Positions 36,722 through 46,017 are shown, numbered from the stretch's first letter. The stretch is DNA of 64,000 nt from JAMDCX01 sp049977145 (GCA_049977145.1 JBMFGW010000002.1:14812-78811), one strand, 5' to 3'. The notes: a model not told the origin generated them from the letters alone. Numbers and translations: made by a program.

Positions 36722-37975
36722 TTATTCTGTGGATCCGAACAAAGCCTTCTCCAGGCGGTCGCAGAAACGGCCACGCAGGGCTTCCTGGCTGAATCGCTCA
36801 TGCAACAGATGCTGTGCTTCGCGCCCCATACGGTGCAGATCCGCCGGTGCCGTGGCCTTGATTTCTGCAAGGACCGCTACGGCACCGTTGACATCTCCAT
36901 GGCCAATGCGCCAGCCAATGCGGTGTTGCGCAAAGATGTCGGCAATATGGCTGGGATCGGGGCCGAGAAAGAGTATGGGTTTACCCACCGCCATGGCTCC
37001 ATAAATTTTGCAGGGATGAATAATTCCCACCATATTTTCGCCTAGGCTTACCAGATGCACATCTGCGGCCGCCAAAGAAAATTTCAGTGTCTCCAACGGC
37101 TGATAAGGCAGGGAGATGACATTGCTTAGTTGATGGTCTTTTTTATAGGATTCCACCTGTCGCTTGCCCAGTCCGCCGCCGACAAAAACAAACCGCAGCT
37201 GCGGATCATCCTTGAAATGCGCCGCTGCCTGAAGAATGGTATCCAGCGGATTGGCGGGGCTGTGGTTGCCGCTATACATCAGCACCAGTTTGCCCACCAG
37301 GCCATGTTCAATGCGGAACGGATTATTCTCCGGCGGCACCGGTTCAATAACATGCTCATGCGGCCATGGCGGATCAATATGAATCTTTTGCGCCAAGTCG
37401 CCACGTTTAGCCAACCGCTCCGCCATAAAGCGATCCAGGGCGAAAATGGCAGCGGAATTGCGCAGAATAAAACGGTTGACCACCTCCAAAAAACGCGCCC
37501 GCAAGCTGTAGTTCTTAATTTTCCCCATCATGATGAGTTGATCCGGGTTGAGGTCCATGGCCCAATAGGCGATGGGTACACGCCGTAATAAATGAATCCA
37601 TGCGGCGGCGAAGCCGATCATGGGCGGAGAGGTGCTAAAGAGGATGCCCTTGACTCTCGGAGTAAACAGCCCAATACAAAAACATTGAATAAGGAAACTT
37701 GCGGTGCCGATCATGCGGATCAACAGATTCTTCTTGCCGAAGGAACTCCAACGCAGCCGCCGCACCTCCACTGCCTGCATATTTTCCCGCAATGGATAAC
37801 GGCGACTTGGGTCTTCATATCCGCGGCTGGAAGCATAGACACGTACACGATGTCCACGCCGGGCTAATTCAATGGCGGCGTCGGTGACATGCTGGCCGAC
37901 CGCAGCGGGATCGGGCGCAAAGGTCTGGCTGAAGATTAAGAGAACTCCGCGGTTTTTATGAGGAGATTCGGCCAT
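36722..37975 (-). CDS. Glycosyltransferase family 4 (GT-B fold)
   Basis: 417 residues. The N-terminal domain starts LLIFSQTFAPDPAAVGQHV and continues AIELARRGHRVRVYAS; the C-terminal donor domain has LVLMYSGNHSPANPLDTIL, LRFVFVGGGLGKRQVES, VISLPYQPLETLKFSLAAAD and ICKIYGAMAVGKPILFLG-like sequence (IHPCKIYGAMAVGKPILF). The pattern fits WbuB/WcaI-like enzymes that add sugars during O-antigen or capsule synthesis. The start overlaps the end of the upstream epimerase remnant by about 20 bases, so the two were once an operon. The internal hydrophobic segments (LIQCFCIGLFTPRVKGILF) may attach it to the membrane. Confidence 0.87.
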   Translation of the reverse strand: MAESPHKNRGVLLIFSQTFAPDPAAVGQHVTDAAIELARRGHRVRVYASSRGYEDPSRRYPLRENMQAVEVRRLRWSSFGKKNLLIRMIGTASFLIQCFCIGLFTPRVKGILFSTSPPMIGFAAAWIHLLRRVPIAYWAMDLNPDQLIMMGKIKNYSLRARFLEVVNRFILRNSAAIFALDRFMAERLAKRGDLAQKIHIDPPWPHEHVIEPVPPENNPFRIEHGLVGKLVLMYSGNHSPANPLDTILQAAAHFKDDPQLRFVFVGGGLGKRQVESYKKDHQLSNVISLPYQPLETLKFSLAAADVHLVSLGENMVGIIHPCKIYGAMAVGKPILFLGPDPSHIADIFAQHRIGWRIGHGDVNGAVAVLAEIKATAPADLHRMGREAQHLLHERFSQEALRGRFCDRLEKALFGSTE

Positions 37976-38450
37976 TGTTCACACTCCGCCCAGTCCCTAA
38001 ATACGCAAACATCAACACACGGTCGCCAGCGGCGGGGTAAGCGTTGGCTTCTTGCAGTGGCGTCACCGCTGGATTGGTTTGTTTTTCGGCGTTGTAAACG
38101 CAGGCGGAAGAGGGATAGTAGAACCGCCGAACCCGTTTTTTTCTGGCAGCCTGGCGCAGGTGAGTGTTAAGGAGCATGCCAATCGTGTTTTCTTCCCGAT
38201 GTAATTCTAGGCAGCGCATCCCGCCCATATCACCAGCAAAATGAAACACCGTGCGCGCGGAATCAAAGGCTTTCTTACACGCCTTTTCCTCGCGTGACGC
38301 AAGGCCCAGATTCTTAACATCGGGAAAATTCTGATACCACTGATCCACCGGTTTGATATCCACGGCACGATCATGCACACGCCCCTGCCAGCGCGCATCC
38401 CCAACCAGATGCCCCCCGATACAGCTACCCGCTTCGCACACAACCACCAT
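37956..38450 (-). pseudogene. Decayed GDP-mannose 3,5-epimerase/NAD-dependent epimerase remnant
   Basis: The frame from about 38450 reads like the first 140 residues of an extended short-chain dehydrogenase of the GDP-mannose 3,5-epimerase kind: HFAGDMGGMRCLE, NTIGMLLNTHLRQAARKKRV, FYYPSSACVYNAEKQT and LQEANAYPA. The usual GAGGFIGSHL dinucleotide-binding motif is degraded to CEAGSCIGGHL. Similarity stops just before the expected YxxxK catalytic pair, and the frame ends in unrelated sequence within the GT4 gene start. About 200 C-terminal residues are missing. It is upstream of, and overlaps, the GT4 gene. I call it a pseudogene; a short expressed fragment cannot be excluded. Confidence 0.62.
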
Positions 38451-38711
38451 ATCCTGTTGTCCGCTCGTGGGTATACTCCTCGCACAGCCAAGCCGAAAGT
38501 AGTTGCCCATACCGGCTCGAGCGCACAATATCACTCTGACGACGTAGCAATTATCGGCGATTGTATCCATCCCGCTTGAATCCGCAATTCCGCATGACAT
38601 CTGCTTGCGGCTCTGCCACGCTGGAATTTCTCCGCAGCCGGGTATTAGCTCTGACATTTTACTCTACGCAGCAATGCCGCATTGGCCTGAAAATATGGCT
38701 ACACCTTGCAA

Positions 38712-39587
38712 CTATGGCCGCAGGCGCTGTACCGGTGGTGCCGCCGGCAGCGGAATATTGTTAAGCGTAAAGGGAATGCGGTATTCCCGCCAACCAGTCA
38801 ACACCTTCAATTGTAGGACTGCTTGGGGGCCGGGGTTAGCAGTCAGCGGAAGCATCAGCTTATCAATTCCTTTGGGCAGTTGCACCATAATATAGCCACC
38901 GCTAATGGCTTTTCCCTTTTGCAGCATCGTGATCGACTGAAAAACGCCGGCGGGAGCCATTATTTCGACAATGAGAAAACGCGAATGGCGAGCTTTGAAG
39001 ACGCTGATAATCCGCATGCGGATATGCGCCGCCCGCAACCCGGTATCGGATAATGGTTGCCCCATGCGCTCCAATGGATGCGCGACGGTGATAGTGGTGA
39101 TTTTGCCACCCGCCGCCACATCAACCGCGCCGCTAAGTTTGCGAATCGCGGCGGCTTTTGGTGAGGGAGCGGCAAACCGCAGCAGCAAAGGAAAACCAAC
39201 TTCCCCAGCCTGTTGCATACGCTCATAGACTGGACACTGCACCGGTACGACTTGCTGGAAACGCGGCGCCATGGGCCGCAGTGTATGGCCGGTATTTAAT
39301 ACTTCCGTAATAATGCGAAGATGATGATAAAAGTTCGGATTTTGCAGTAATGGGCTGACCACCTGAAGGCATACTGTCAGCCCCAGATGCCGGGAAATCG
39401 CTTGCGCGTATGGCGTTTTATTGGTGGCGAAGATTAACGCGCGGCTTTCGGTTACATAGGCCACACGGGTTTGAACCAGCGGCGGCGACGTGGTGGCGAC
39501 CGCCCGAACCTGCGGGCCAGTACCGCCCATAAAACATGCCGGAACCACGATGGTGATAAGTATCCAAGTACATTGTGGGAATTTCAT
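38712..39587 (-). CDS. Secreted protein of unknown function
   Basis: 291 residues. An N-terminal signal sequence (FPQCTWILITIVVPACFMGG) shows export; VPAC is a poor but possible lipobox. The rest is beta-rich with no recognised family: LGLTVCLQVVSPLLQNPNF, VDVAAGGKITTITVAHP, FLIVEIMAPAGVFQSITMLQ and LQLKVLTGWREYRIPFTL, resembling repeats of an Ig-like fold. The ATG at 39587 has GGAG nine bases upstream. It stands alone, 262 bases ahead of the epimerase remnant, on the same strand. Confidence 0.6.
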   Translation of the reverse strand: MKFPQCTWILITIVVPACFMGGTGPQVRAVATTSPPLVQTRVAYVTESRALIFATNKTPYAQAISRHLGLTVCLQVVSPLLQNPNFYHHLRIITEVLNTGHTLRPMAPRFQQVVPVQCPVYERMQQAGEVGFPLLLRFAAPSPKAAAIRKLSGAVDVAAGGKITTITVAHPLERMGQPLSDTGLRAAHIRMRIISVFKARHSRFLIVEIMAPAGVFQSITMLQKGKAISGGYIMVQLPKGIDKLMLPLTANPGPQAVLQLKVLTGWREYRIPFTLNNIPLPAAPPVQRLRP

Positions 39588-39930
39588 TATTCAAGTCTCC
39601 GCTACGACCGCCGTCCAATCCGTTATTCATACCGTCCGCCAGAAGTTTGTTGATTAATGATAGGTGTGGTCCTATTTTTTGCAAAGTCCGGCGGCTATCG
39701 TGCAATTGTCAGCATGGCCGCCAAAGTCGCCTGGACCAAGGCCACGCGGGTAAAATAAAATGTCGCAGTACGGCGTTGTGAAAACCGGTGGCAGGCTGCG
39801 GGATTGCCAAACAATATGGCCGCATGCATTGGTGATGAAATATCGGTGGTGGCCTTGAATTACCGACGCTATGGATGTATTGTCAGACACCGGCGAATGG
39901 AATGGACTTTCGTTTTTATAAAGGTATTGC
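39588..39930. other. Intergenic region between divergent secreted-protein gene and purA (343 bp)
   Basis: No gene seen. A weak 5-bp dyad followed by T6 (39660-39680, plus strand) resembles a terminator, but no plus-strand gene ends there. Immediately before purA, AAGG serves as the ribosome site. I cannot name a promoter with confidence. Confidence 0.4.
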
Positions 39931-41244
39931 ATGGCGTCTGAATTGACACTTCCGGATACGTTGGGGAATACTTCCATTATCGGCCTGCAGTGGGGCGATG
40001 AGGGCAAAGGTAAAATTGTTGACCTTTTAACAGCGCAATTTGACTTTGCGATTCGTTGGAATGGCGGCAGCAATGCCGGGCATTCGGTGAAGGTTGGTGA
40101 TAAAAAATTTGCGTTTCATCTAATTCCCAGTGGTATTCTACACCCTCAGTGCACCTCGGTGCTGGCCAACGGCGTGGTCATTGACCCCGTGCAGCTTTTG
40201 CAGGAAATGGATCAACTGGTTAGTGAGGGTGTCGCGATGGAAAGTAATCTGCGCATCAGCAGTCAGGCGCATGTGGTTATGCCCTATCATAAATTGCAGG
40301 ATCAACTCTCCGAACAACGTCTGGGAGATAATAAACTCGGTACCACCGCACGGGGCATCGGGCCGTGCTATGCGGATAAGGCGGGGCGGTCCCTGGCAAT
40401 CCGTATGGCTGATTTAGTTGATGAAACACGATTAAGCGACAAAGTACAGCGCGTGGTGGCTGATAAAAATCACCTGTTCAAAGGGCTTTATGGGGCACCG
40501 CCGCTGGAATGGGCGCCAATGTTGGAGCAATACCGCGGATATGGTCAACTGTTGCGGCCTTATGTCTGCAATACCTCCTCGCTGCTGCATCAGGCCATGG
40601 ATGAGGGTAAGCGGCTGTTGTTTGAAGGGGCTAATGCGGTATTACTGGACCTGGACCACGGTACATTTCCGTTTGTCACCAGCAGCAATTGCGGTACGGG
40701 GCTTTCCGCGGGTACCGGCGTGCCGACTCAGGCGGTCAAAACGGTTTTGGGCGTGGTCAAAACATATTGCAGCCGGGTGGGAGCGGGGCCTTTCCCGACC
40801 GAACAAAATAATGCTATTGGTGAACGCATCCGTACACGCGGGCATGAATTTGGCACCACTACCGGTCGACCACGGCGTTGCGGCTGGCTGGATTTGGTAG
40901 CCTTGCGCTATGCCACGCGGATTGCCGGCGCAACCGGACTGTGCCTCATGCTATTGGACGTGCTGTCGACATTTGATACGCTGCGCGTCTGCACGGGTTA
41001 TAAAATTGCCGGGCACATGACCAACACATTTCCACCTGATGCGTATGAATTACAAAAGGCCGAACCGGTTTATCAGGATCTACCGGGTTGGCATGAACCG
41101 CTTGATGAGGTTCGAACCTTGGCGGATTTGCCGGTCAATGCCCGTAACTATCTGGATATCATTGCCGCGTATGTCCAGGTGCCGATCCGGATTGTCAGCG
41201 TTGGTCCGGCCCGGCATCAAACGCTGATTTGCCCGGCGCATTAG
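39931..41244 (+). CDS. purA: Adenylosuccinate synthetase
   Basis: 437 residues, family length. It joins IMP and aspartate using GTP, the first step from IMP to AMP. Motifs: IIGLQWGDEGKGKIVDLL (GTP loop and catalytic Asp), NGGSNAGHSV, KLGTTARGIGPCYADK-like segment, LFEGANAVLLDLDHGTFPFV, VGAGPFPTE, and GTTTGRPRRCGWLDLVALRY with the base-binding loop. The ATG at 39931 has AAGG about seven bases upstream. uppS follows by 53 bases on the same strand. Confidence 0.97.
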   Translation: MASELTLPDTLGNTSIIGLQWGDEGKGKIVDLLTAQFDFAIRWNGGSNAGHSVKVGDKKFAFHLIPSGILHPQCTSVLANGVVIDPVQLLQEMDQLVSEGVAMESNLRISSQAHVVMPYHKLQDQLSEQRLGDNKLGTTARGIGPCYADKAGRSLAIRMADLVDETRLSDKVQRVVADKNHLFKGLYGAPPLEWAPMLEQYRGYGQLLRPYVCNTSSLLHQAMDEGKRLLFEGANAVLLDLDHGTFPFVTSSNCGTGLSAGTGVPTQAVKTVLGVVKTYCSRVGAGPFPTEQNNAIGERIRTRGHEFGTTTGRPRRCGWLDLVALRYATRIAGATGLCLMLLDVLSTFDTLRVCTGYKIAGHMTNTFPPDAYELQKAEPVYQDLPGWHEPLDEVRTLADLPVNARNYLDIIAAYVQVPIRIVSVGPARHQTLICPAH

Positions 41245-41297
41245 ATGCCGCGCGGTCCTGGTTAGTATTGTGGTCCAGCAGTTAAAAGTGGAGTTGC

Positions 41298-42041
41298 ATG
41301 AGCACCCATCTCCCACATTCTGAGTCGGAAAAAATACTGGTCCCCCGCCTGCCGGGGCATGTCGCTGTCATTATGGACGGCAATGGCCGTTGGGCCAGAC
41401 GACGGGGCAAACCTCGTACGGAAGGCCATCGCGCCGGGGCTGTGGCCGCACGGGAAATTGTGGAGCATGCGGCCCGTCTGGGGCTTAAGCAACTCACGCT
41501 TTACAGTTTTTCCGTGGAAAATTGGAGTCGCCCCGCCGCTGAAGTCAATACGCTCATGCGGCTGTATATCGACTACCTGATTAGTGAGCGCCCGGTCATG
41601 CTGAAAAATAATATCCGCTTTCGGCAAATTGGCCGACGGGAAGGACTTCCACCTGCGGTTTTAGAAGAATTAGATCGCACCATTGCCGCGCTGGATCAGA
41701 ACACCGGCATGACATTATGTCTGGCGGTCAATTATGGTTCCCGCGCGGAAATTACCGATGCCGTACGGGCGATAGCCCGCAAGGTACAAGCTGGAATACT
41801 CCCTGCCGATGCGATCAATGAAGAGACCATTGCCCAACATCTTTACACGGCCGCAATGCCCGATCCGGATTTGCTTATTCGTACCGCCGGTGAAATGCGC
41901 GTAAGTAATTATCTGCTCTGGCAGATCAGTTATGCGGAGCTGTTTGTCACCGATGTCTATTGGCCCGATTTTACCGCAGCCGAGTTTGACCGTGCGCTGG
42001 CGGATTATGCCCGCCGCGAACGCCGCTTCGGTGGATTGTAG
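41298..42041 (+). CDS. uppS: Isoprenyl transferase (undecaprenyl diphosphate synthase)
   Basis: 247 residues. The cis-prenyltransferase signature is complete: HVAVIMDGNGRWARRRGKPR with the catalytic Asp, GHRAGA, LTLYSFSVENWSRP, ALNYGSRAEI-like (LCLAVNYGSRAEITDAV), DLLIRTAGEMRVSNYLLWQ and ELFVTDVYWPDF. The common RTSGE motif reads RTAGE and RLSNF reads RVSNY. It makes the C55 lipid carrier for peptidoglycan and surface polysaccharides. GGAG sits six bases before the ATG. It probably shares a transcript with purA. Confidence 0.96.
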   Translation: MSTHLPHSESEKILVPRLPGHVAVIMDGNGRWARRRGKPRTEGHRAGAVAAREIVEHAARLGLKQLTLYSFSVENWSRPAAEVNTLMRLYIDYLISERPVMLKNNIRFRQIGRREGLPPAVLEELDRTIAALDQNTGMTLCLAVNYGSRAEITDAVRAIARKVQAGILPADAINEETIAQHLYTAAMPDPDLLIRTAGEMRVSNYLLWQISYAELFVTDVYWPDFTAAEFDRALADYARRERRFGGL

Positions 42042-42285
42042 CCCCTTACCCGGCCCTTTTATTATTATTTCCCCACCCCAAACCGCGCAAAGTGCAAAGT
42101 GAGGGCTACGCGACAGGATTGAGGCATTTTTCCCGGCAGGCTTTAATGCTGTGGCCATCCCGGCGCCTGGCCTGATGGAAATGTCAACACCACGTTAATC
42201 CAATTTCTTGGCACGCCACCTTCAGCACCGCCACGCCTTGCGGGGGCCAGCGTCCGCCGGCGGGGGCGGAATTTGTAGATTCGAT

Positions 42286-42291
42286 TATAAT
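42286..42291 (+). promoter_or_regulatory. -10 box eight bases before the start codon (possible leaderless mRNA)
   Basis: A perfect TATAAT at 42286-42291 is followed after eight bases by the ATG at 42300. Transcription would begin at or next to the A of the start codon, and there is no ribosome-binding site in between. No clear -35 box is present. Confidence 0.35.
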
Positions 42292-42299
42292 TCAACACC

Positions 42300-44294
42300 A
42301 TGAAACACCTGCGATCCATGATTTTAAAACTCTTGCCGATTATCGCGCTGACAATACCACTGTTATTGATCTGGAACATAGCGCATGGCCGGGCGGGTGG
42401 TGGAGAAGGTTTTGGCGGCGGCGGAGGTTTCAGTGGTGGTGAGGGAGGTGGTGGAGGCGGTGGAGGCGGCATCATAATCTGGTTAATTATTGAATACTTG
42501 GTAATTGAACATCCCGTCATCGGCATTCCAGTACTTATCATCGCGGGCATTTTTTACTACCAAACGCACACTTCCGTCGCCGGATACGTCCGTGATCAGC
42601 GCACACAATCGGGCCTTGCCGCGGTGGATGAAAATGCGGAAGCCACCGCGCTACAGGAACTGCAGCAGTCCGATCCCGCCTTTGATCTACAAAAATTCTA
42701 TGGCCGGGTCAATACAGGCTTTCTTAAAATTCAGGACGCCTGGTGCACCCAGAATCTTCAAACCATTCGCCCCTTTATTTCTGATGGTGTGCAGGAACGC
42801 TTCGGCCTGCAATTCACAGAACAAAAACTCGATGCCGTGCATGACCGCATGCGGGATATTCAAGTGCGGGGTATTCAGATGGTGCAATTGATCCATGACC
42901 AGGTGTTTGATTCCGCCACCGTTCGTATCATCGCCTCGGCCGTGGATCAAACGATATCCACTGTGGATGGCCGTGTGATTTCCGGATCCGATGAGGCGGA
43001 GGAATTTACGGAATATTGGTCCTTTTTGCGGCGCCGGGGGGCCACAACCCCCAATGGTGCCGGACTCATTGAAGGCCACTGCCCCAATTGCGGCGCGGCC
43101 ATTGCAATCAATGAGGGGGCGCAATGTCAAAGCTGCCACGCGTTGCTACGCAGTGGTCAATACGACTGGGTATTGGCGGAGATTACCCAAGGCTCAGAAT
43201 GGGTGCCGGAAACTTCAGCCGCTACGCCCGGTTTGCCGGAAATGCAAACGCGTGATCCCAATTTCACGCTCGCCGGCTTGGAAGATCGCGTATCGGTCAT
43301 TTTCTGGCGGAAGGTGCTGGCGGATCGCCTGGGCAAAGTTGATCCACTACGGAAAGTAGCCGCTGCATCTTTCCTGCAACGGTATGGTCCACTTCTGGCT
43401 ATGCAATCCAATGGGGTGCGCGCTTTCTGGGGTGATTGCGCGGTGGGGACGGTGCGGACGATTGGCGTGCTGGGCGGCTCTCCTATGGACCGCGCGCTGG
43501 TGGAAGTGCGCTGGTCCAGCCGACGCTATCAGACCGACGCTTCCGGGAAAGCGCAAAAAACGCCGCAGAGCAATTTGGCTCGGCATCTGATGGTGCTGGA
43601 ACGCCAATTTGGCGTGAAGACGGATCCCGATCAAGGCATTTCCTCCGCGCATTGCCCCAAATGCGGCGCGCCGGTCATGGACGATATTTCCAATGCGTGC
43701 AGCTTTTGCGGCACTGTGCTCAATGATGGTACCTCCGCTTGGATTCTTCTGGATATGCTGCCTGTGCACGGCCAGGCAGCCCAAGAACTGCTAGGGCAAT
43801 TGGCCGCAAGCCAACCTACGAGCTCCGATTCCGTCGCGCAACCGGTGACGGACCCACCGCATATACCGCCGCCGTCCAGCGGGCTGCTGGCTTGGATGGT
43901 TCAATGCGTGGCGTCCAATGGCGATATAGATGAAGCCGAAGAACGTATGTTGCGGCATACGGCGGATCGCCGTGGCGTCAGTGAGGAACAATTGCAGCGG
44001 ATGCTGGATGCGGCCGCGCATGGTCAACTGCAGGTCACCGAACCGAAAACTCCCGACGCCATTCAGCGCTGGCTGGGGGCAATGGTAACGGCGGCATTAT
44101 CAGATGGCGAAATAACGTCAACGGAACAGCAGCTTATCACCCGAGTTGGACAAAAATACGGATTAAGCGCATACGATATCAAGATGCTCATTCGCCGACA
44201 GCAGGATCAACTGTATGCCACCGCTAAAAATGCGCTAAGTGATCGTCGCCGACGGTTACGCTCGGCAACGGTCAGCACCGTCGGTTCCGCGTGA
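42300..44294 (+). CDS. Membrane protein: Gly-rich, two Tim44-like/zinc-ribbon units and TerB domain
   Basis: 664 residues. A signal-like helix (about 9-25), a Gly-rich linker (about 33-57), a second helix (about 60-85), then a Tim44-like domain (DPAFDLQKFYGRVNTGFLKI, near 125-250) followed by a four-Cys ribbon CPNC...CQSC (about 260-280). A second, diverged Tim44-like unit (DPNFTLAGLEDRVSVIFWRK, near 318-440) ends in another ribbon CPKC...CSFC (about 452-472). Residues about 528-640 resemble TerB (VASNGDIDEAEERML, ALSDGEITSTEQQLI). Tim44-like domains bind membranes; the ribbons probably hold zinc. Function unknown; the architecture is unusual. Confidence 0.75.
   Translation: MKHLRSMILKLLPIIALTIPLLLIWNIAHGRAGGGEGFGGGGGFSGGEGGGGGGGGGIIIWLIIEYLVIEHPVIGIPVLIIAGIFYYQTHTSVAGYVRDQRTQSGLAAVDENAEATALQELQQSDPAFDLQKFYGRVNTGFLKIQDAWCTQNLQTIRPFISDGVQERFGLQFTEQKLDAVHDRMRDIQVRGIQMVQLIHDQVFDSATVRIIASAVDQTISTVDGRVISGSDEAEEFTEYWSFLRRRGATTPNGAGLIEGHCPNCGAAIAINEGAQCQSCHALLRSGQYDWVLAEITQGSEWVPETSAATPGLPEMQTRDPNFTLAGLEDRVSVIFWRKVLADRLGKVDPLRKVAAASFLQRYGPLLAMQSNGVRAFWGDCAVGTVRTIGVLGGSPMDRALVEVRWSSRRYQTDASGKAQKTPQSNLARHLMVLERQFGVKTDPDQGISSAHCPKCGAPVMDDISNACSFCGTVLNDGTSAWILLDMLPVHGQAAQELLGQLAASQPTSSDSVAQPVTDPPHIPPPSSGLLAWMVQCVASNGDIDEAEERMLRHTADRRGVSEEQLQRMLDAAAHGQLQVTEPKTPDAIQRWLGAMVTAALSDGEITSTEQQLITRVGQKYGLSAYDIKMLIRRQQDQLYATAKNALSDRRRRLRSATVSTVGSA
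42396..42470 (+). repeat. Low-complexity GGN-rich coding stretch (poly-Gly linker)
   Basis: GGT/GGC/GGA-rich triplets encode a glycine-rich segment between the two N-terminal membrane helices. The antisense frame reads as poly-proline and is a shadow. Confidence 0.75.
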
Positions 44295-44477
44295 GTCTAC
44301 AGGCCGCTTGATGGTGCGTGCGACATTTTTTCGCATGGAGGCATTAAAAGAGGTCCTGCCATCGCCTGGCGGAGTCGACGAGAATCGCGGCCTCCGGAAG
44401 CTGGAACAAAAAACTCTTACGCCGCGAATATCTTCAGATGTGACCGATATTGCGACGTGTCCTTGCGGAAATACCCC

Positions 44478-44930
44478 ATGTGGGCGTACCATAATCTGGT
44501 TATGACTGATCGGGAAAAACATTTTCGCTGGGCGTCCGTGGTTTCAGCTCTTTGGCTGATTGGCGCGGCCCTGGTTGCTAATGCACTGGTGATAATGTGG
44601 ATACATTGGCAGCCCGGCACTGCGGAGGCTGGTGGGGTTTTGATGGCGGCGCCGATGCCACCGCTGGTCGGTCATGGCAAAACCGTGGCGGGCCCAATAA
44701 AGGTTGTTCCAACACAACTCTCGGCAACGCATTGGGGTGTGGTGTTGGTCGATACCCACAATGATGTTTTCGCGATATATCGGTTTGTGGGCACGCAATG
44801 CCGGATTCAACTTATGGCCAGCCGGGATTTTCGATCGGACCTGCAATTGAAGGATTTCAATAATTTGGCGCCGACCCCCGCACAGGTAAAGGCGATGGTG
44901 ACGGCCGGAAAAGCCTTAACGCAACCCTGA
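44478..44930 (+). CDS. Small single-helix membrane protein of unknown function
   Basis: About 150 residues. One N-terminal helix (VVSALWLIGAALVANALVIM) anchors a periplasmic domain of about 100 residues with a beta-rich middle (WGVVLVDTHNDVFAIYRFVG) and a helical end (FNNLAPTPAQVKAMVTAG). No family recognised. Start not certain: ATG 44478 has GCGGAAA about eight bases upstream; ATG 44502 begins just before the helix and GTG 44457 is also open. It lies between the Tim44-like gene and the HTH-membrane gene. Confidence 0.6.
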   Translation: MWAYHNLVMTDREKHFRWASVVSALWLIGAALVANALVIMWIHWQPGTAEAGGVLMAAPMPPLVGHGKTVAGPIKVVPTQLSATHWGVVLVDTHNDVFAIYRFVGTQCRIQLMASRDFRSDLQLKDFNNLAPTPAQVKAMVTAGKALTQP

Positions 44931-44975
44931 CACTGCAGGAATAGAGGTGGCGTTCAATATCATCCCAATACGGGC

Positions 44976-45005
44976 TGGACGTGCTGCGGGAACTTCTGGT
45001 ATAAT
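44976..45005 (+). promoter_or_regulatory. Extended -10 promoter upstream of the HTH-membrane gene
   Basis: TGGTATAAT ends at 45005, a perfect extended -10. TGGACG at 44976-44981 is a poor -35 with an 18-base spacer. Transcription would start near 45012, with AGGAG and the ATG at 45049 following. Confidence 0.42.
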
Positions 45006-45048
45006 CAAGCAGATGTAATGGTTCAGGCGTCATAACGAGGAGTAACTC

Positions 45049-46017
45049 ATGGCAAAAATGTTTTACAGCGCCGAAGAAGCGAGCGCGAAACTCAATTTGG
45101 CCGCGGATAAGATCAAAGAACTCGTGGAGAAAAATAAGCTTCGCGAATTTCGTGATGGTAATCGGGTTATGTTCAAGGTGGATCAGGTGGATCGCTTGGC
45201 CACTGATATGCAGGGCGGAACACTGGACGAAGGCATGATTGAACTGGCGCCGCTATCAGGCACCGGTAATCCTATTCTCAATGCCAGTGATGCCACAGCG
45301 GGTGGTACTGCGGCGGGTTCCATGTCTGGTTCACTTTCCGGCAGTAAAGCCGGGCAATCCGCGATTGGCAAAGCTCCAGGCAAGGCGGATACCGGTTTAC
45401 CATTACAGTCTCCGAAAAAACCGGTAAAGGTTTTTGATGAAAGCGAAGTCAAACCAACCGATGCCAGCGCCCAAACCCAGATATCTTCCCCGCTGGATGA
45501 ATCCATATCTCCGTCGGGGTTGGATTCGGTAGGCAGCGGTTCAGGACTGCTTGATTTGACTCGCGAAAGCGACAATACAAGTCTGGGCGCGGAACTGCTT
45601 GAAGAAATTTACCCAGGCGATCATTCGGTGGCCGGGCAATCCGGAGTGGGATCCGCTTCGGGTGTTTTTGATCAGCCTTCCGCCGGCGCGCCGGCATCGT
45701 CGGATTCGGGTATCGCGGTGGCCGCGGGATCTGAGGGCAAAGCGGCAGCGGCTTCCACAGCGACCTTACCGGCGCCCACGTACGCTCCAATGTTTGAAGC
45801 ATCGGATGCTTCTGCCGGCCTTTTTGGCGGTCTGGCTTTGGGAGCATCCTTTGTGATGGTGTTAACGTTGATCGCGGTGGCTGGAGCGTTTCAAGGCTTT
45901 GTGCCAACCTGGGTGCCGTTTCTGGCTAAAAATGTGCTGATGTTTGTTGCGTTTCTAGTGGTGATTGCAGCATTACTGGCCGGAGCCGGCTATCTCGCCG
46001 GGAAGGCCGCGGATTAA
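45049..46017 (+). CDS. Helix-turn-helix protein with C-terminal membrane helices
   Basis: 322 residues. The first 50 residues form an excisionase/MerR-like winged helix (FYSAEEASAKLNLAADKIKE, LREFRDGNRVMFKVDQVDRL). A long Ser/Gly/Ala/Pro-rich disordered region (about 60-255) follows, with repeated acidic patches. Two membrane helices close the protein (LFGGLALGASFVMVLTLIAV; NVLMFVAFLVVIAALLAGAG). Proteins of this layout are common in planctomycetes and their role is unknown; the helix-turn-helix may bind DNA or a protein partner. The ATG has AGGAG six bases upstream. Confidence 0.75.
   Translation: MAKMFYSAEEASAKLNLAADKIKELVEKNKLREFRDGNRVMFKVDQVDRLATDMQGGTLDEGMIELAPLSGTGNPILNASDATAGGTAAGSMSGSLSGSKAGQSAIGKAPGKADTGLPLQSPKKPVKVFDESEVKPTDASAQTQISSPLDESISPSGLDSVGSGSGLLDLTRESDNTSLGAELLEEIYPGDHSVAGQSGVGSASGVFDQPSAGAPASSDSGIAVAAGSEGKAAAASTATLPAPTYAPMFEASDASAGLFGGLALGASFVMVLTLIAVAGAFQGFVPTWVPFLAKNVLMFVAFLVVIAALLAGAGYLAGKAAD

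Noticed and set aside
39660..39680. 5-bp dyad followed by six T
   Set aside because: No plus-strand gene ends there; the stem is AT-rich and short.
42143..42550. Minus-strand frame with a poly-proline run
   Set aside because: It is the antisense reading of the Gly-rich codons of the Tim44/TerB gene; no start signals.
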